From Peribolospora baueri (taxonomy: Eukaryota; Basidiomycota; Peribolosporomycetes; Peribolosporales; Peribolosporaceae): DNA of 64,000 nucleotides. Each line of letters starts with the position of its first letter. The stretch's first letter is position 1. A program made the translations under genes and the position numbers. Location: positions 1-64,000 of the forward strand of contig JAMDHS010000099.1 in assembly GCA_029717555.1 (NCBI GenBank), read 5' to 3'. Of the stretch, positions 22,432 to 35,167 are shown one piece after another. The notes under the pieces are model-generated. The model worked only from the letters and a program-made list of their open reading frames with translations, had not been told where the DNA came from and made no database searches.

Positions 22432-22821
22432 TCATGAACGACCCGAGTCCTTGACGAGGGCAATCTCGCGCTGCTTCGCCTTGATGAGCTCCCTGAGCTC
22501 GACTCCCTTCCGTCCCAACTTGTCGTCCTTCATCTTGAGCAGGTACGCGTCCAGCCCGCCGAGCTTGTCGATGCTCCGCAGCGCTTTGGTAGTCACGGCC
22601 AGCTTTATCGTCTTGCCAAGAGAGGGGGAGAAGAGGCGCTTGGACTGGACGTTGGGCAGCCAAGTGCGGGCGGTCTTTTGCTTCGAATTGGGCACGTTGT
22701 TCCCGGATTGCCGTATCCGGCCATCGAACAAGCCCGCTTGAGCGCGCTTGAAGACGCGAGAGGCATTGGAGGAGAACGAGGTGCCGCCGGATGGCGCGAG
22801 GCGGGCGAGGGTGAAGAACAT
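22432..22821 (-). CDS. Mitochondrial large-subunit ribosomal protein bL28m, 129 aa
   Basis: This is a structural protein of the mitochondrial 54S subunit. It is a single exon, unusual in this window. The first residues (MFFTLARLAPSGGTSFSSNA) look like a mitochondrial presequence. The L28 signature follows: KRAQAGLFDGRIRQSGNNV, then TARTWLPNVQSKRLFSPSL, then KLAVTTKALRSIDKLGGLD. Length fits short fungal L28m proteins. It is divergent from SOF1 with a 250-base shared promoter. Confidence 0.88.
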   Translation of the reverse strand: MFFTLARLAPSGGTSFSSNASRVFKRAQAGLFDGRIRQSGNNVPNSKQKTARTWLPNVQSKRLFSPSLGKTIKLAVTTKALRSIDKLGGLDAYLLKMKDDKLGRKGVELRELIKAKQREIALVKDSGRS

Positions 22822-23071
22822 GATGGCTCGTTGGGCCTGCTTGCCTCGCTGAGCCTGCTACAAGCCGGGATCGGGGCGAGAAAAGGGAAAGATGCCGAGA
22901 AGGACGTCCGAGTGGTAGTGCCGCCGATTAGGGTTGCAACTGCGGCCGTCGCGGTGGTTCTCACGCCCCGCAGGTTTTGGACTCCAGGCGGACCGAATAT
23001 GGCGATGCGGCGAGGCGAAGTTCTCGCCGATTCTCGTCCAAAAGGCTCGGAAAACAAAATCTTTGCCCATC

Positions 23072-24994
23072 ATGGTAAGCACGATCGAGGGAGCGACATC
23101 GCAATGGACCGCTGGATAGCTGACGGACCGCCGGTTGCCTCCAGAAAATCAAAATGCTATCCCGGTCGCTCGACAACCACGCGCCAGCGCGTCTGGGCGA
23201 CGTCGCGCCGGTCTCGCGAAACCTCGACCCGAACCTTCACCCACTGGAGAAGGCAAGGGAGTACACCAGGGCGGTGACGGCTGCGAAGATGGACCGCATG
23301 TTTGCCATGCCATTTATCGCTGCCCTGGACGGGCACGTGGACGGCGTGTATGCTATGGCAAAGGACCCGCAGAGGCTGGGGGTAGTGGCGAGCGGGAGCG
23401 GTGACGGAGGTCAGTGGGAAGGGCGGCTGATTGAGCGCTGTATTGGGCGGGTCGCTCACGCATGCTCTTCTGCGTCACTTCTTTCCACCAGAGATACGAC
23501 TGTGGAACTTGAACCAGCAAACGTGCCTCGCCCGGATCCCGAAGGCGCACAAGACGATCGTCCAGAGCCTGACCTTCAGTCCCAACTCTCGAGCACTGCT
23601 TTCGTGCAGCTTGGACAAGACGGTAAAGATGTGGAATGCGGATGCCGAGGAGGAGGTTAGCCAAGTGAGCGTTCGATGGTGAAACGACGAACGCGCGCGG
23701 TGCCCCTCGTTCTCACCGGTCGGACCGCTTTCTCTTTCTCGCAGCCTTTGAACGTTTTCCTGGGGAAATCCGCCTTTCAGTGTGTCTTTCATCCCTCCTC
23801 TCTTTCGCCTTTGCTTGCGGCCCAACTTTGGGGCGACTAACGAGAGCCCAATTCGTCCCTCGTGCAGGTCCATCTCCCACCACCGAACACAACCGGTGTT
23901 CGCCACGTCCTCTTCATCCATACAGGTCTGGGACGAGACAAAGTGCGTGTCCCGTCCAGCTTTTCCCGTTTGTTCACTTAACCGTCGACGGTGTAGCGCT
24001 TTCTCATCATCACTGTCCCGCCCACCCCAGGTCGGACCCGATCTCGTCGATGTCGTGGGACTGTGAGAGCATCCAATGCGTCCGGTTCAACCAGTCCGAG
24101 ACCTCTGTCCTCGCCAGCGCCGGCAGCGACCGGGCGGTGATCCTGTACGATCTGAGGACGGGGAAGCCGTTGCACAAGATGGTCATGTCGGTGAGTCGTG
24201 GCGGGTGGGCGGGACATCTGGTGGCTGGAGACAGGAGTCAGCCGCTGATATTTTTCGCCCTCTATGTTTCGTTTCGTGGGACGCAGATGCGAGCGAACGA
24301 CATTGCGTGGAACCCAGTGGAGCCAACGACGTTCCTGGTCGCCTCTGAAGATCAGAACCTATACACGTTCGACATGCGGTACATGTCGTCGTCCACTCAG
24401 ATCCTCAAGGACCACGTGTCGGCAGTGATGAGCTGTGATTGGAGTCCGACGGGGCAGGAGTGCGTGAGCGGGAGCTATGACCGGACGGTGAGGATCTGGA
24501 GGAAGGGAGAGGGACGGAGCAGGGATGTGTACCACACGAAGCGGATGCAGAGGTGAGTGGGCGGGGCGGGGCGGATGTGCTATGGGCGATGGGGCGATGA
24601 TGCGACGCCTCGCTTTATTTTCTTCTCTCCGGCGAACAGGATCTTCTCCACGCTATACACGCTCGACGCGCGCTACGTCCTCACAGGTTCGGACGACGGC
24701 AACGTACGCCTCTGGAAAGCTCGGGCATCGGAAAAGCTAGGCGTCCTAGACGGCCGCGAAATGGCTTCTCGAGAGTACCGGAACACTTTACGGGAAAAGT
24801 GGGGTTCGATGACCGAGGTGCGCAGGTTGGACCGACAGCGACATGTGCCCAAACCGATCAAAGGGTCCCAGACGCTCCAGCGAACGATGGTGGAGGCAAG
24901 GAGAGGGAAGGAGGAGAATCGGAGGAAGCATACGAGGAAGGGGAAGGAGAAGCCCAAGGCGGCGAGGAAGGAGGCTGTGCTGAGGGAGGAGTAG
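23072..24994 (+). CDS. SOF1: SOF1/DCAF13 WD40 protein, 443 aa, start codon alone on first coding exon
   Basis: This is a nucleolar U3 snoRNP-associated factor for 18S rRNA processing. Exons are 23072-23074, 23145-23409, 23492-23664, 23745-23779, 23868-23942, 24031-24190, 24287-24552 and 24640-24994, giving 444 codons with stop. The first coding exon is exactly ATG followed by GTAAGC. Joined to exon 2 it gives MKIKMLSRS, matching the MKIK start of SOF1 orthologues; the ATG at 23154 is the fallback. Seven or so WD repeats follow (SGDGEIRLWN, LDKTVKMWN, SDRAVILYD, YDRTVRIW, DDGNVRLWK). The Sof1-specific C-terminus follows: REYRNTLREKW, HVPKPI, then a Lys/Arg-rich tail with nuclear/nucleolar signal character. 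Confidence 0.94.
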
Positions 24995-27259
<2,265 letters not shown>

Positions 27260-27907
27260 TCACGTCCACAACATAAGCTGGGCCAAGCAAACCACGACGA
27301 CCACCGGCAGCGCCCAAGGCATGGGACCACACGGCGCCGCGGCCGCGGCGGCTCTCCCGCCATCGTCTCCGCCCATCACCGGTGCTGCTGCCCTCAAGGC
27401 CATCGTCGTGTCGTCCTTCACGCACGTCCAGCTGCTTGCGCTTTCGCCCGCCGCCGCAACAACGTATCCCTCGGGCACTCTTGCATTCTGCAGCGGCTGC
27501 CCGTTATCGTATCCGTCGTCGAACGCCTTCCCTGTCGCTCCGCCGGCGTTGATGAGAGATCCCACCGGGTAATGTGTGCCCTCTGCTTCTGCTTCTGCTT
27601 CTGCTTTTGCTTCTGCTTCTTCGCCGGCCGTCTCGCCGCTCCAACCGGACGGATGCCGCCCTTCCCCCTCGGTATTGCCACTGCCGAGAAGATGTGGATG
27701 TGGATGTGGACGGGCGTCGGACGGCGGCGCCGTGTCGCGCTGGCGGAAACGGCCCGGACCGACGAGGTGACCGCGACACGAGTCCGGGTAGGTCTTGCAG
27801 TCCAGGCCGAGGAGACCCGTGCTGTAGCCCACACCGATGGGCGCTGGCACGAGCGACGCTCTTGTGGGGTGATGATGGTCCGACGTCGACGTCGGCACTG
27901 CGGGCAT
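27260..27907 (-). CDS. Hypothetical protein with Glu-Ala repeat and hydrophobic C-terminus
   Basis: Not recognised. An uninterrupted 215-aa frame runs from ATG 27907. It has a His/Pro-rich middle, then a Lys/Glu-Ala dipeptide run (EAEAKAEAEAEAEAEG) encoded by a six-base repeat. A GTHYPVGSLINAGGATGKAF segment follows, and it ends in a strongly hydrophobic tail (LPVVVVVCLAQLMLW). The tail could be a tail anchor or a GPI-attachment signal. No signal peptide is visible at this start, so an upstream exon may be missing. The opposite strand is also open, so coding status is moderate. Confidence 0.4.
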   Translation of the reverse strand: MPAVPTSTSDHHHPTRASLVPAPIGVGYSTGLLGLDCKTYPDSCRGHLVGPGRFRQRDTAPPSDARPHPHPHLLGSGNTEGEGRHPSGWSGETAGEEAEAKAEAEAEAEGTHYPVGSLINAGGATGKAFDDGYDNGQPLQNARVPEGYVVAAAGESASSWTCVKDDTTMALRAAAPVMGGDDGGRAAAAAAPCGPMPWALPVVVVVCLAQLMLWT

Positions 27908-28924
27908 CTTATCTTGAGTGGAGTGGCGGTTCTTCTGTACATACATACATATACACACACGTACATACAGTCAGATTGGACGGGACGGAGATCGAGCGAC
28001 CATCTCCGTTTTTTATATTAGTCAACCTGTACTGGCGACAAGTTCAGTGAGACAACAGCTGCCACACAGCTTGGCGTGTCCTGAACGAGACACGACCAAG
28101 CGAGTGACACAACCGAAGCACGGCCACGGCCATCGGCCATCGGACGGCGAGACGAGTCGCTCATTCGTTCCTCCCTTTCTTTTGCCGCCGGGCATAACAG
28201 ATAGGCGCACCGTCCCTGGACTCTTCCCATTTCATCACACTCGCATCGCTCCTTTCCCCCCGCCACTGATCCGATCTTGGATTGACGATCGTCGTCACGG
28301 TCTTCTTACGACGTACGGTCTTCTTACGACGTGCACGCTTCCGTCGACACAAGGTCTTGGGTTCGTCGGCACCTCGTCTGCCACACGTTCCACCGATCGC
28401 ACCCTTCCTTTCGGCCTACACCAGCCGCTCCAACACCAGCTGTGGCAAGACTCTCAATGCCTTTTGTCCACAGGACGTAGAGGGAAACAAAGCAAATCAT
28501 GCGTATCACCGGATAGGCTCGTCGAAATAGCATTATTGCCCAAGTTATCTACCCTCTATACCTGCCTGCCCCTTGTCTTGTCTTCTGTTCAACGATCTCT
28601 TCTTTTCAGTCGGTCCGGTCCACGCGAGCATCGATGGCGCTCTTGCGCAGAGGCAGACGCACACAATCTGAAGACGTAGCCCGTGCTCTTGCAAGCCACC
28701 TCCTTCGTTCTGCTTCGTCGGACCGCACCGTTCGCCAGAGGAAAGGAGCGGACGGACGACGTTGGAAAAGAGACAGCGCTCACCGGAGGTGGATCAGAGG
28801 CGCGGACCGGGCGCGACCGGAGGAGCTGCCAACGAGCAAGCGCCAGAGCAATCGCCCCTTCGTCCCTCCGCTCGTCGTGGCCACATCGAGACACTCCACC
28901 GTCCGTCCTGATGGTGGCTGATAG
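27908..28924. other. Intergenic region upstream of copia remnant
   Basis: No supported gene. It has a TACA-type microsatellite near 27935-27970, then a tandem pair of a 17-base unit at about 28299-28333. Short open frames on both strands (28590-28920) lack recognisable motifs. Confidence 0.4.
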
Positions 28925-28934
28925 TTAGAGAACA

Positions 28935-29083
28935 GAGACACTTGAGCTTGAGCGCACCGAAGGAGAAATGTCATGTGACCTGTCACGTGAGGAAATTCTG
29001 TAACTAGACCAACACGAGGTTCATTGTTTGCCCTGCTGGGAGAAACTACGACGAAGTATACATCTTTCCCACATCGTCTAACT
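28935..29083 (+). repeat. Left LTR of copia remnant
   Basis: Matches the right copy over several blocks (ACACTTGAG, CATGTGACCTGTCA, CTGTAACTAGACCAACAC, CTACGACGAAGTATACATC) with small differences and length changes. Outer boundary is approximate. Confidence 0.75.
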
Positions 29084-30287
29084 GATTAAAAGTTCTGAAG
29101 CCTACTCCTGGCCTAAGACGACAACAACTACCCACCTCGAGCCGGATCACCGCCAAAAGAAACAGCACATCAGCCTCGTCAATATGAGCAACAAAACAAG
29201 CCAAGGCGGTGACTCCGCAACCAAAGAAATCACAAAGTTGCTCGAACGCATCAAGGAGCTGAAGAAGGAACTTGCTCTGACGCCTGACAATTAGGCTGAG
29301 TGGGCCCGGCTCGAGCGGGAGTACTCAGCTACAGTCTTGAGCTCAAACGAGGTGATTGTGGCCGCTCGGGCCGAATATGAGCGCAAGCTGCAGGCCGAGC
29401 AGCTACGCCAGGCGACCGGGCGGGAAAAGCTCTACTCTAGGCTCAGAGAGTGGGGGTGAACCTGCGAGAGGTCCGAAGTCTGCAGTAGACCAGCTGCAGG
29501 CTGAGATAGAAGCCCTCGGCCTCGACATCCCTGTTACTCGTGATGCCGAGGCGGGTGACTCCTCCGGGAGCCACCCCCAAGCGTAAGATCGGGTGCGTTC
29601 CGCCAGGCAGTCGCCAGACCTGTCGTTTACCACCAAGCATCTCGGACGTTTCGCGCACAAACCGGGACTAGAAACACGAACAGCTCTCCTCCAAATGTTG
29701 GCCTACGTAATAAGACGAAAGAACTCAACTTTAACCTACGGGAAAGGCGGCCCTAAGCGTTTCCGCCTCATTGGACACTGTGACTCAGACTATGGTGGCC
29801 AACCGAACTTGGATCGCAAGAGTACGACCGGGTACTGCTTCTATCGCCTCGGAGACCTCATCAGCTGGCGCAGTCAAATAAAAAAAAAAAAAAGTCGACA
29901 GCTGAAACCGAATACGTCGCTGCTTCCGAAGCCGCTAAGGAGGCAGCCTACCTCAAATCCCTCCTCCATGAAATGGGATGGAATACACGACCTATCATCC
30001 GGTCCGATAATCAAGCCGCAATTCGAGCCGCGGAAGACCTGCAGAATCATCAAAAGTACAAACACGTGGACATCAAAAACCACTATATTCCGGCGGGCGG
30101 TGAGGAAACGGCACATCCGACTCCGCGAGATCCGAACGGGTAACAACACGGCCGACGTCCTCAACAAGGTCCCGACAAAAGGAATGCTCTTCCGAGCACG
30201 CCGCAAATTCAGGGTCCAAGCCCACGGACCTGTTGTCGTCACCAACCATCTGGCCAAATCGAAGTTAGACGGTCAAGATGAACATCG

Positions 30288-30428
30288 TGTTGAGGGGACA
30301 TAGACACTTGAGTGCACCGAAGAATGCCATGTGACCTGTCAAGGAAAATTCCTGTAACTAGACCAACACATGGTTCACTGGTTCCCTAAACTACGACGAA
30401 GTATACATCTTTCCCACACCGTCTAACT
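30288..30428 (+). repeat. Right LTR of copia remnant, in the NMD3 upstream region
   Basis: Begins TGTTGAGGGG and shares blocks with the left copy. It lies just ahead of NMD3, so it could influence that promoter. Confidence 0.75.
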
Positions 30429-30593
30429 CTGATGACGAACGCGCAACACTTGTCGTCACTTTCGTCCGTCCACTTGCCGCAGTCTTTTCCGTCCACCGCC
30501 CGCTCAAGTGATCGTCCGTTCCCTTCCACCTCGGCTTTCGTTCTTTTCTTGTATCACTCCGTACTATATCTTTCGGTTTCCAATCCGGCGGAC

Positions 30594-32867
30594 ATGGAGT
30601 TCGTCCCATCCGCCCCTCAACATTTGGTTCTCTGTGCCGACTGCGGTGAGAGATGGACGAGCGGAGGTCGGCCGTGGCGAGAAGACTGACAGACAGTCCC
30701 CCGGTTCTCGCGCCCAGGCACGCCGATCCAGCCGAATGGAGCAAACTTGTGTCTGAGCTGCTTGAAGAACTCGTGGGTGTCCCCCTTTCAGCGTTGTCGG
30801 TATCATGCGCTCTCCCAGCTCACGCTCTCGTCTGCCTGACTGACAGGGTGGACATCACCGAAGGCATTCCCAGTGCGTGGCCGCAATCAGGCTCCTGCTG
30901 AGGCGCCGTACACCGCAGCTCATCCGTCCCTTTCTTGCTTGCCACCGCTTCCCGCAGAGCAAGCGACCATTAACTTCTGCCGTAACTGCGAGCGGTACTT
31001 GAACCCGCCGAACTCTTGGGTGCTGGCGGAGCTGGAGAGTAGAGAGCTGCTCGCAATATGTCTGAAGAAACTGAAAGGTGCGACGCGAGCCCGTGTGCTG
31101 TGATGACGAGATGGTTCTCAGGCAGTTCAAAGAACGGCAACTTTGGCTCGTCACCCCACGTTTTCTCCACAGGCCTCAACAAGGTGCGCCTGATCGACGC
31201 CGGGTTCATCTGGACGGAGCCTCACTCTAAGCGGTTGAGGGTCAAGCTGACGGTGCAAAAGGAGGTGAGCGACGCTGGACCGGCGGGGTGGAAGGGAACA
31301 TTGTCTGACTGCTCGCGTTCTCTCTTCTCGGGCAACAGGTCCTCACTGCTACGATCCTCCAGCAAATTTTTGAGATTGAATTCGTTGTCGCATGTGAGTC
31401 GAGCGCGTGTGCTCATATAACACTGCTACCTCCTGGGACTAAATTTGTCACACTTTCACAGACGGTCAATGCCCCGACTGCACCCGTCTGGCTGCGAAAA
31501 ACACTTGGAAGGCGCAGGTGCAAGTGCGACAAAAAGTGCCTCATAAGCGCACCTTCCTCTACCTCGAGCAGCTCATCCTCAAACACAACGCTCACCGAGA
31601 CACGATCAACGTGCAGGAGACGAAGGACGGATTGGACTTTTTTTACGCACAAAGGGCTCATGCGATCAAGATGATCGACTTTTTTAATGCTGTTGTGCCT
31701 GTCAGGTATGTCAACTCCGGACCGGACCGGACCGTAGGGACGTCCAAACGATGACGTGACTGACCATTGACGTCGCCTTCATTTTTGCACCCCCGCCTCC
31801 ACAGGACCAAATCGTCGGAACGCCTGATTTCGGCGGACGTGCACTCATCGACGACGAACCACAAGTTCACCTACTCCGTCGAGATCGTACCCATCTGCAA
31901 GGACGACCTCGTCTGTCTGCCTCTGAAGCTCGCGAGGAGTATGGGCAACATCGGGCAACTCACGCTCTGCCATCGCGTTGGAAACACAATCCACCTGATT
32001 GACCCGATCACACTCCAAACCGCGGATGTGACCTCCCCGATCTACTGGCGCATGCCGTTCGACTCGCTCGCGACCGTTGGCGACTTGGTCGAGTTCACCG
32101 TCGCCGACGTCGTTCCCGAAGGAAGGACGTTGGGCAAGTTTGCGCTCGCAGAGATCGAGGTTATCGGTCCCGACGGGTCGGAGCTGCGCACGCTCTCCCA
32201 CCTCGGAGGCATCCTCCTGCCTGGAGACACGGTGATGGGCTATTACCTGTCCAGCACAAACTTCAATAACGAGAACTGGGACGAGTTCACTTCCCGCTCC
32301 TCCTCCAACGGCTACGTTCCCGACGTGGTGCTGGCGAAGAAGAGCTACCCGAACCGGCGCAAAAAGAGCAGGCCGCGCAACTGGCGGCTCAAGTCCATCG
32401 CCAAGGAAGCCGACGAGTCGGCCGGCTTCGGAGACGCTCCAGCCGATCGCGGTGCGGGTAGGGGCGCTTTGGGGAGAAGGGGAGGGTTGGACGCTCAGCG
32501 CGTCGAGAGGGATTACGAGCTCTTCCTGCGCGACCTCGAGGAGGACGAGGAGATGCGGGCCAACGTCAACCTCTACAAGGCTGCCAAGGTTGCTGATGGA
32601 GTGGATGCGCCGATGGAGGGACAGAAGAGCGGCGTCTCGAGGCCCTCCAAAGCGGCTCGACGGAAAGCGGCTCGTCAAGCTCAGCTTGGTATGGCCAACG
32701 TCCCTCCGTCGGACGAAATGGACGAAGACGAGGACGGGCGCGCAGAGACGGCGACGACCGACGGAGGGAGAGACGACGACGGCTTTCCCGAGATCGACGT
32801 GTCGGAGCTCCTCGACGATATGGAGGGGATGCAGATCGAGGACGATGATGAGGCGGAGGTGTATTAG
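30594..32867 (+). CDS. NMD3: NMD3, 60S ribosomal subunit nuclear export adaptor, 568 aa
   Basis: NMD3 binds the nascent 60S subunit and recruits exportin Crm1. Exons 30594-30645, 30718-30772, 30847-30872, 30958-31077, 31173-31264, 31339-31393, 31462-31705 and 31805-32867 sum to 569 codons with stop. The zinc-binding N-terminus shows C-x2-C pairs: CADCG, CLSC, CRNC and CPDC, with the conserved IPKQATINFCRNCERYL. Further family blocks are RVKLTVQKE, VRQKVPHKRTFLYLEQLILK, DGLDFFYAQRAHAIKMIDFF, and HKFTYSVEIVPICKDDLVCL. The C-terminus is acidic and rich in Leu-containing helices (FPEIDVSELLDDMEGMQIED), consistent with a nuclear export signal. The early exons are very short (26-120 bases). Confidence 0.96.
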
Positions 32868-33355
32868 GAGCGTCACGTCGCACGCAGCCAGGTGACCCGT
32901 TTGTTATATATATGAATGGTGTCGATAGACGAGAGAATGGCGTTCCGTTTCGTAGGGCATTGCGTCGCCTGTCGTCATCCGCACATCTGACCGTCAACCA
33001 CGTCGCGACAAGCAGACGGATGAGCGTAAACACCGGCCGCCTGGCCTCGCCGCGATGGATGCAAGGAAGGGACGTCAAGAACAACATCGACAACATGGCA
33101 TCGACAACCATAACAACAACCATGCCCAAACCCAGCTCTCCTCAGTGCCAGCGAGACCGTCTCGGGACGGAGCACTTGCCTTCCCTCGTACATAACAAGA
33201 GACGACCTCACTCTTGTTGTTGCTCTCCCCTCTGTTCCCAAGCGTACAGTCCGCCCGTGTTTCCCCTTCCACTCCTCTTCGGCTTCTTTCCTGTTCCACT
33301 TATCCTCTAACTTTTCGCAGTTCTCACCGTTCGTGCTCATCTCCCTCACCACCGC
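32868..33355. other. Downstream flank of NMD3
   Basis: No gene recognised. It is less GC-rich than the coding neighbours. Confidence 0.5.
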
Positions 33356-33990
33356 AGTTTGGTGCACGCATACCCCAAGAAAGATGAAGCGTTGAAGGGG
33401 TTGGAAGACCTCGGAAGGCATCGCTGATCGTTGCTATGCCGCTTCGGCCTCCTCCTTACGACCCTCTTCCCTCTTCATGTCCCGAAGGTGGGCTCTGGCA
33501 ACTGGGGCAGCGTGTGGTTTTGCAGGCCTTGGGAGTCAGGATGGCGACAGTTAAGGTAAGTGGGTCTCATCCTCAACTTTGGTATGGTGTAGAGTTTCGC
33601 TAGTTTAAGCTCATTCTCTTTGCACACCATGCTCATCTCCCGAAATGTTTTCTTTCCTTTGTCACCCTGCTACTACACAGGTAGCGGTCAAACTCATTCA
33701 CCGCTCCAAGATCTCTGTGGACAGAGTTGAAGACCTTGCGCAGGTTCAAGGCCGAGAGCCACATCCGAACATCATTGACTTTCAAGACTTTATCCATCGT
33801 GCGTCGCCGCTGTCCATGCCTGATTTTCCTTTGTGACTCGCAAGTCTCCGGGATCGCGCAAGGCCTAACGTGAACATTATACCTCCCCTTCCGCGACACA
33901 AAGACGCCAAGCTACGCTCTGATAGTGATGCGCTATCTCCCGTTCCCAATGCCCGTCAAGTTGAGGAAATGTTGTAATTCTCCTCGGTCG
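33356..33990 (+). pseudogene. Decayed protein-kinase gene (N-lobe remains)
   Basis: Pieces of a Ser/Thr kinase N-lobe appear in order. A glycine-rich loop (KVGSGNWGSVW) lies at about 33485-33517. The VAIK-type lysine strand (VAVKLIHRSK) lies after an intron-like gap at about 33682-33711. EPHPNIIDFQDFIH follows at about 33757-33798, and TPSYALIVMRYLPFPMPV, a beta-5/hinge-like stretch, at about 33904-33960. The first two pieces are not in the same frame across the best splice. No catalytic loop (HRD) or DFG follows; the next recognisable sequence is a copia fossil. It is therefore most likely a truncated host kinase gene. A gene with odd splicing is less likely. Confidence 0.55.
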
Positions 33991-34199
33991 GTCAGCGCGG
34001 AAGTTTGCCGAAAAAGGAAAAAAAAATGTTTCGTCTCCTCGATTTCACGTAGGCGCGGGGCGAATAGACCGAGCGAGGCCGTCCACGTAGACAGCGATGA
34101 TGACGATGAGCGTCAACGTTTCCATCGTTCGGGTAAGAAGTCGTCCCTTGACGACGAATATCGACGCATCGATCGCCGTAGCACCGATGGAACGACCTT

Positions 34200-34620
34200 C
34201 GTCAGTCAATCAATCTACAAGGACTTGGCTCCAGTCCCTTCCGGCTTGCTCGAGGCCTTAGAATTCGCTTCAGTCAGGACAACTAGGTGCTCTCGAACTT
34301 CCCAATCGTAACGGGCTGCGAGGGCGAGCAAACACTCTAATGTTTCCGAACTGTGCGACTGGGGCAAACATTTCAGTATAATCCATGCCGTACGTCGACT
34401 TGCGAAAAACCTTTGGAGACGAGACAAGCCTTGTATCGTGTGAAGCGCCTTCAGCCTTTGGGCGGTTCAGTCAGTCACCAGGTGTCCTGGACATCCTCGC
34501 AAAAGAGTCGATTCCTTCTCGCCTCGCTCGGTGCCGCTTAGGTCATGAAGATTGTCCCTGCTGGAAGACGCCCAAACATCGATTTGACGCCGCCTGCCAT
34601 GCGGTTGATGCTTCTGGCGT
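34200..34620 (-). mobile_element. Ty1/copia reverse-transcriptase fossil fragment
   Basis: On the minus strand, LECLLALAARYDWEVRE and a preceding LVSKGFSQ-like piece match the start of the copia reverse-transcriptase domain. It is a short, heavily broken, old fragment without recognisable LTRs. It lies immediately downstream of the decayed kinase, in the opposite orientation. Confidence 0.6.
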
Positions 34621-35167
34621 GTGAGCGGGGCGGTGCTGGTTGAGGTCTTGCTGCATGATGTAGGCAACACATCCGAAAACGCAGAGTTGAGATCTGCTTA
34701 TCCACGAGCCTTCGGGCGGCTGCTGTGCGTCGGAATTAGACGCGGCTGCAAGCCGCCGATCCCGTGTCGGGGATCGACGACAGGATGGAGGAACGCTTCT
34801 GACGGCCGCCAGCCGCTAATAAGAGCCCGTTGGATCGGATCGCCGTGCATCGGCACTTCCGGCCGTCCAGCGGCTCCTCTTCTTCATTCATCGCCGACCT
34901 CGTCGTCGTCGACTCGACTAGAGAGTGACAGAGAAGTGGGGTTGGATGAAGACAGCGCCACGTGCGCGGCTTGCATCGGGGCGCTCTCCCGCCGTCGCCC
35001 TTCCGAGCCGCTAATGTAATGGGACTGGCTTGGCTGTGCTGCGCTCGTCGGTGGTGGCATGACTTGTCTTGGAGAGGTGGCGTCGGACCGTCTGGAGGGG
35101 TTACATAAATGAGGCTCATCTTCCTTCTCTTTCCTCCCTTTTCCCTTCGTCGCCCATCGCAACAGCC
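34621..35167. other. Upstream region of secreted-protein gene
   Basis: No supported gene. The last 70 bases before the ATG are CT-rich, with a TACATAAAT motif near 35102 that could serve as a TATA-like element. Confidence 0.45.

Larger units (their letters stand above)
28925..30428 (+). mobile_element. Ty1/copia LTR retrotransposon remnant, internally deleted
   Basis: This is a broken fossil element of about 1.5 kb. Related direct repeats of about 140-150 bases lie at each end (about 28935-29083 and 30288-30428). They share blocks ending in a common stretch that includes TTTCCCACA. Between them, a short gag-like start lies after the left repeat (from about 29184). Near the right repeat is the C-terminal RNase H part of a copia polyprotein, recognisable by LIGHCDSDYGG, DRKSTTGYCF and NTADVLNK. 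The integrase and most reverse transcriptase regions are absent. Several breaks and diverged repeats suggest an old, immobile copy. It ends about 165 bases before the NMD3 start. Confidence 0.85.
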
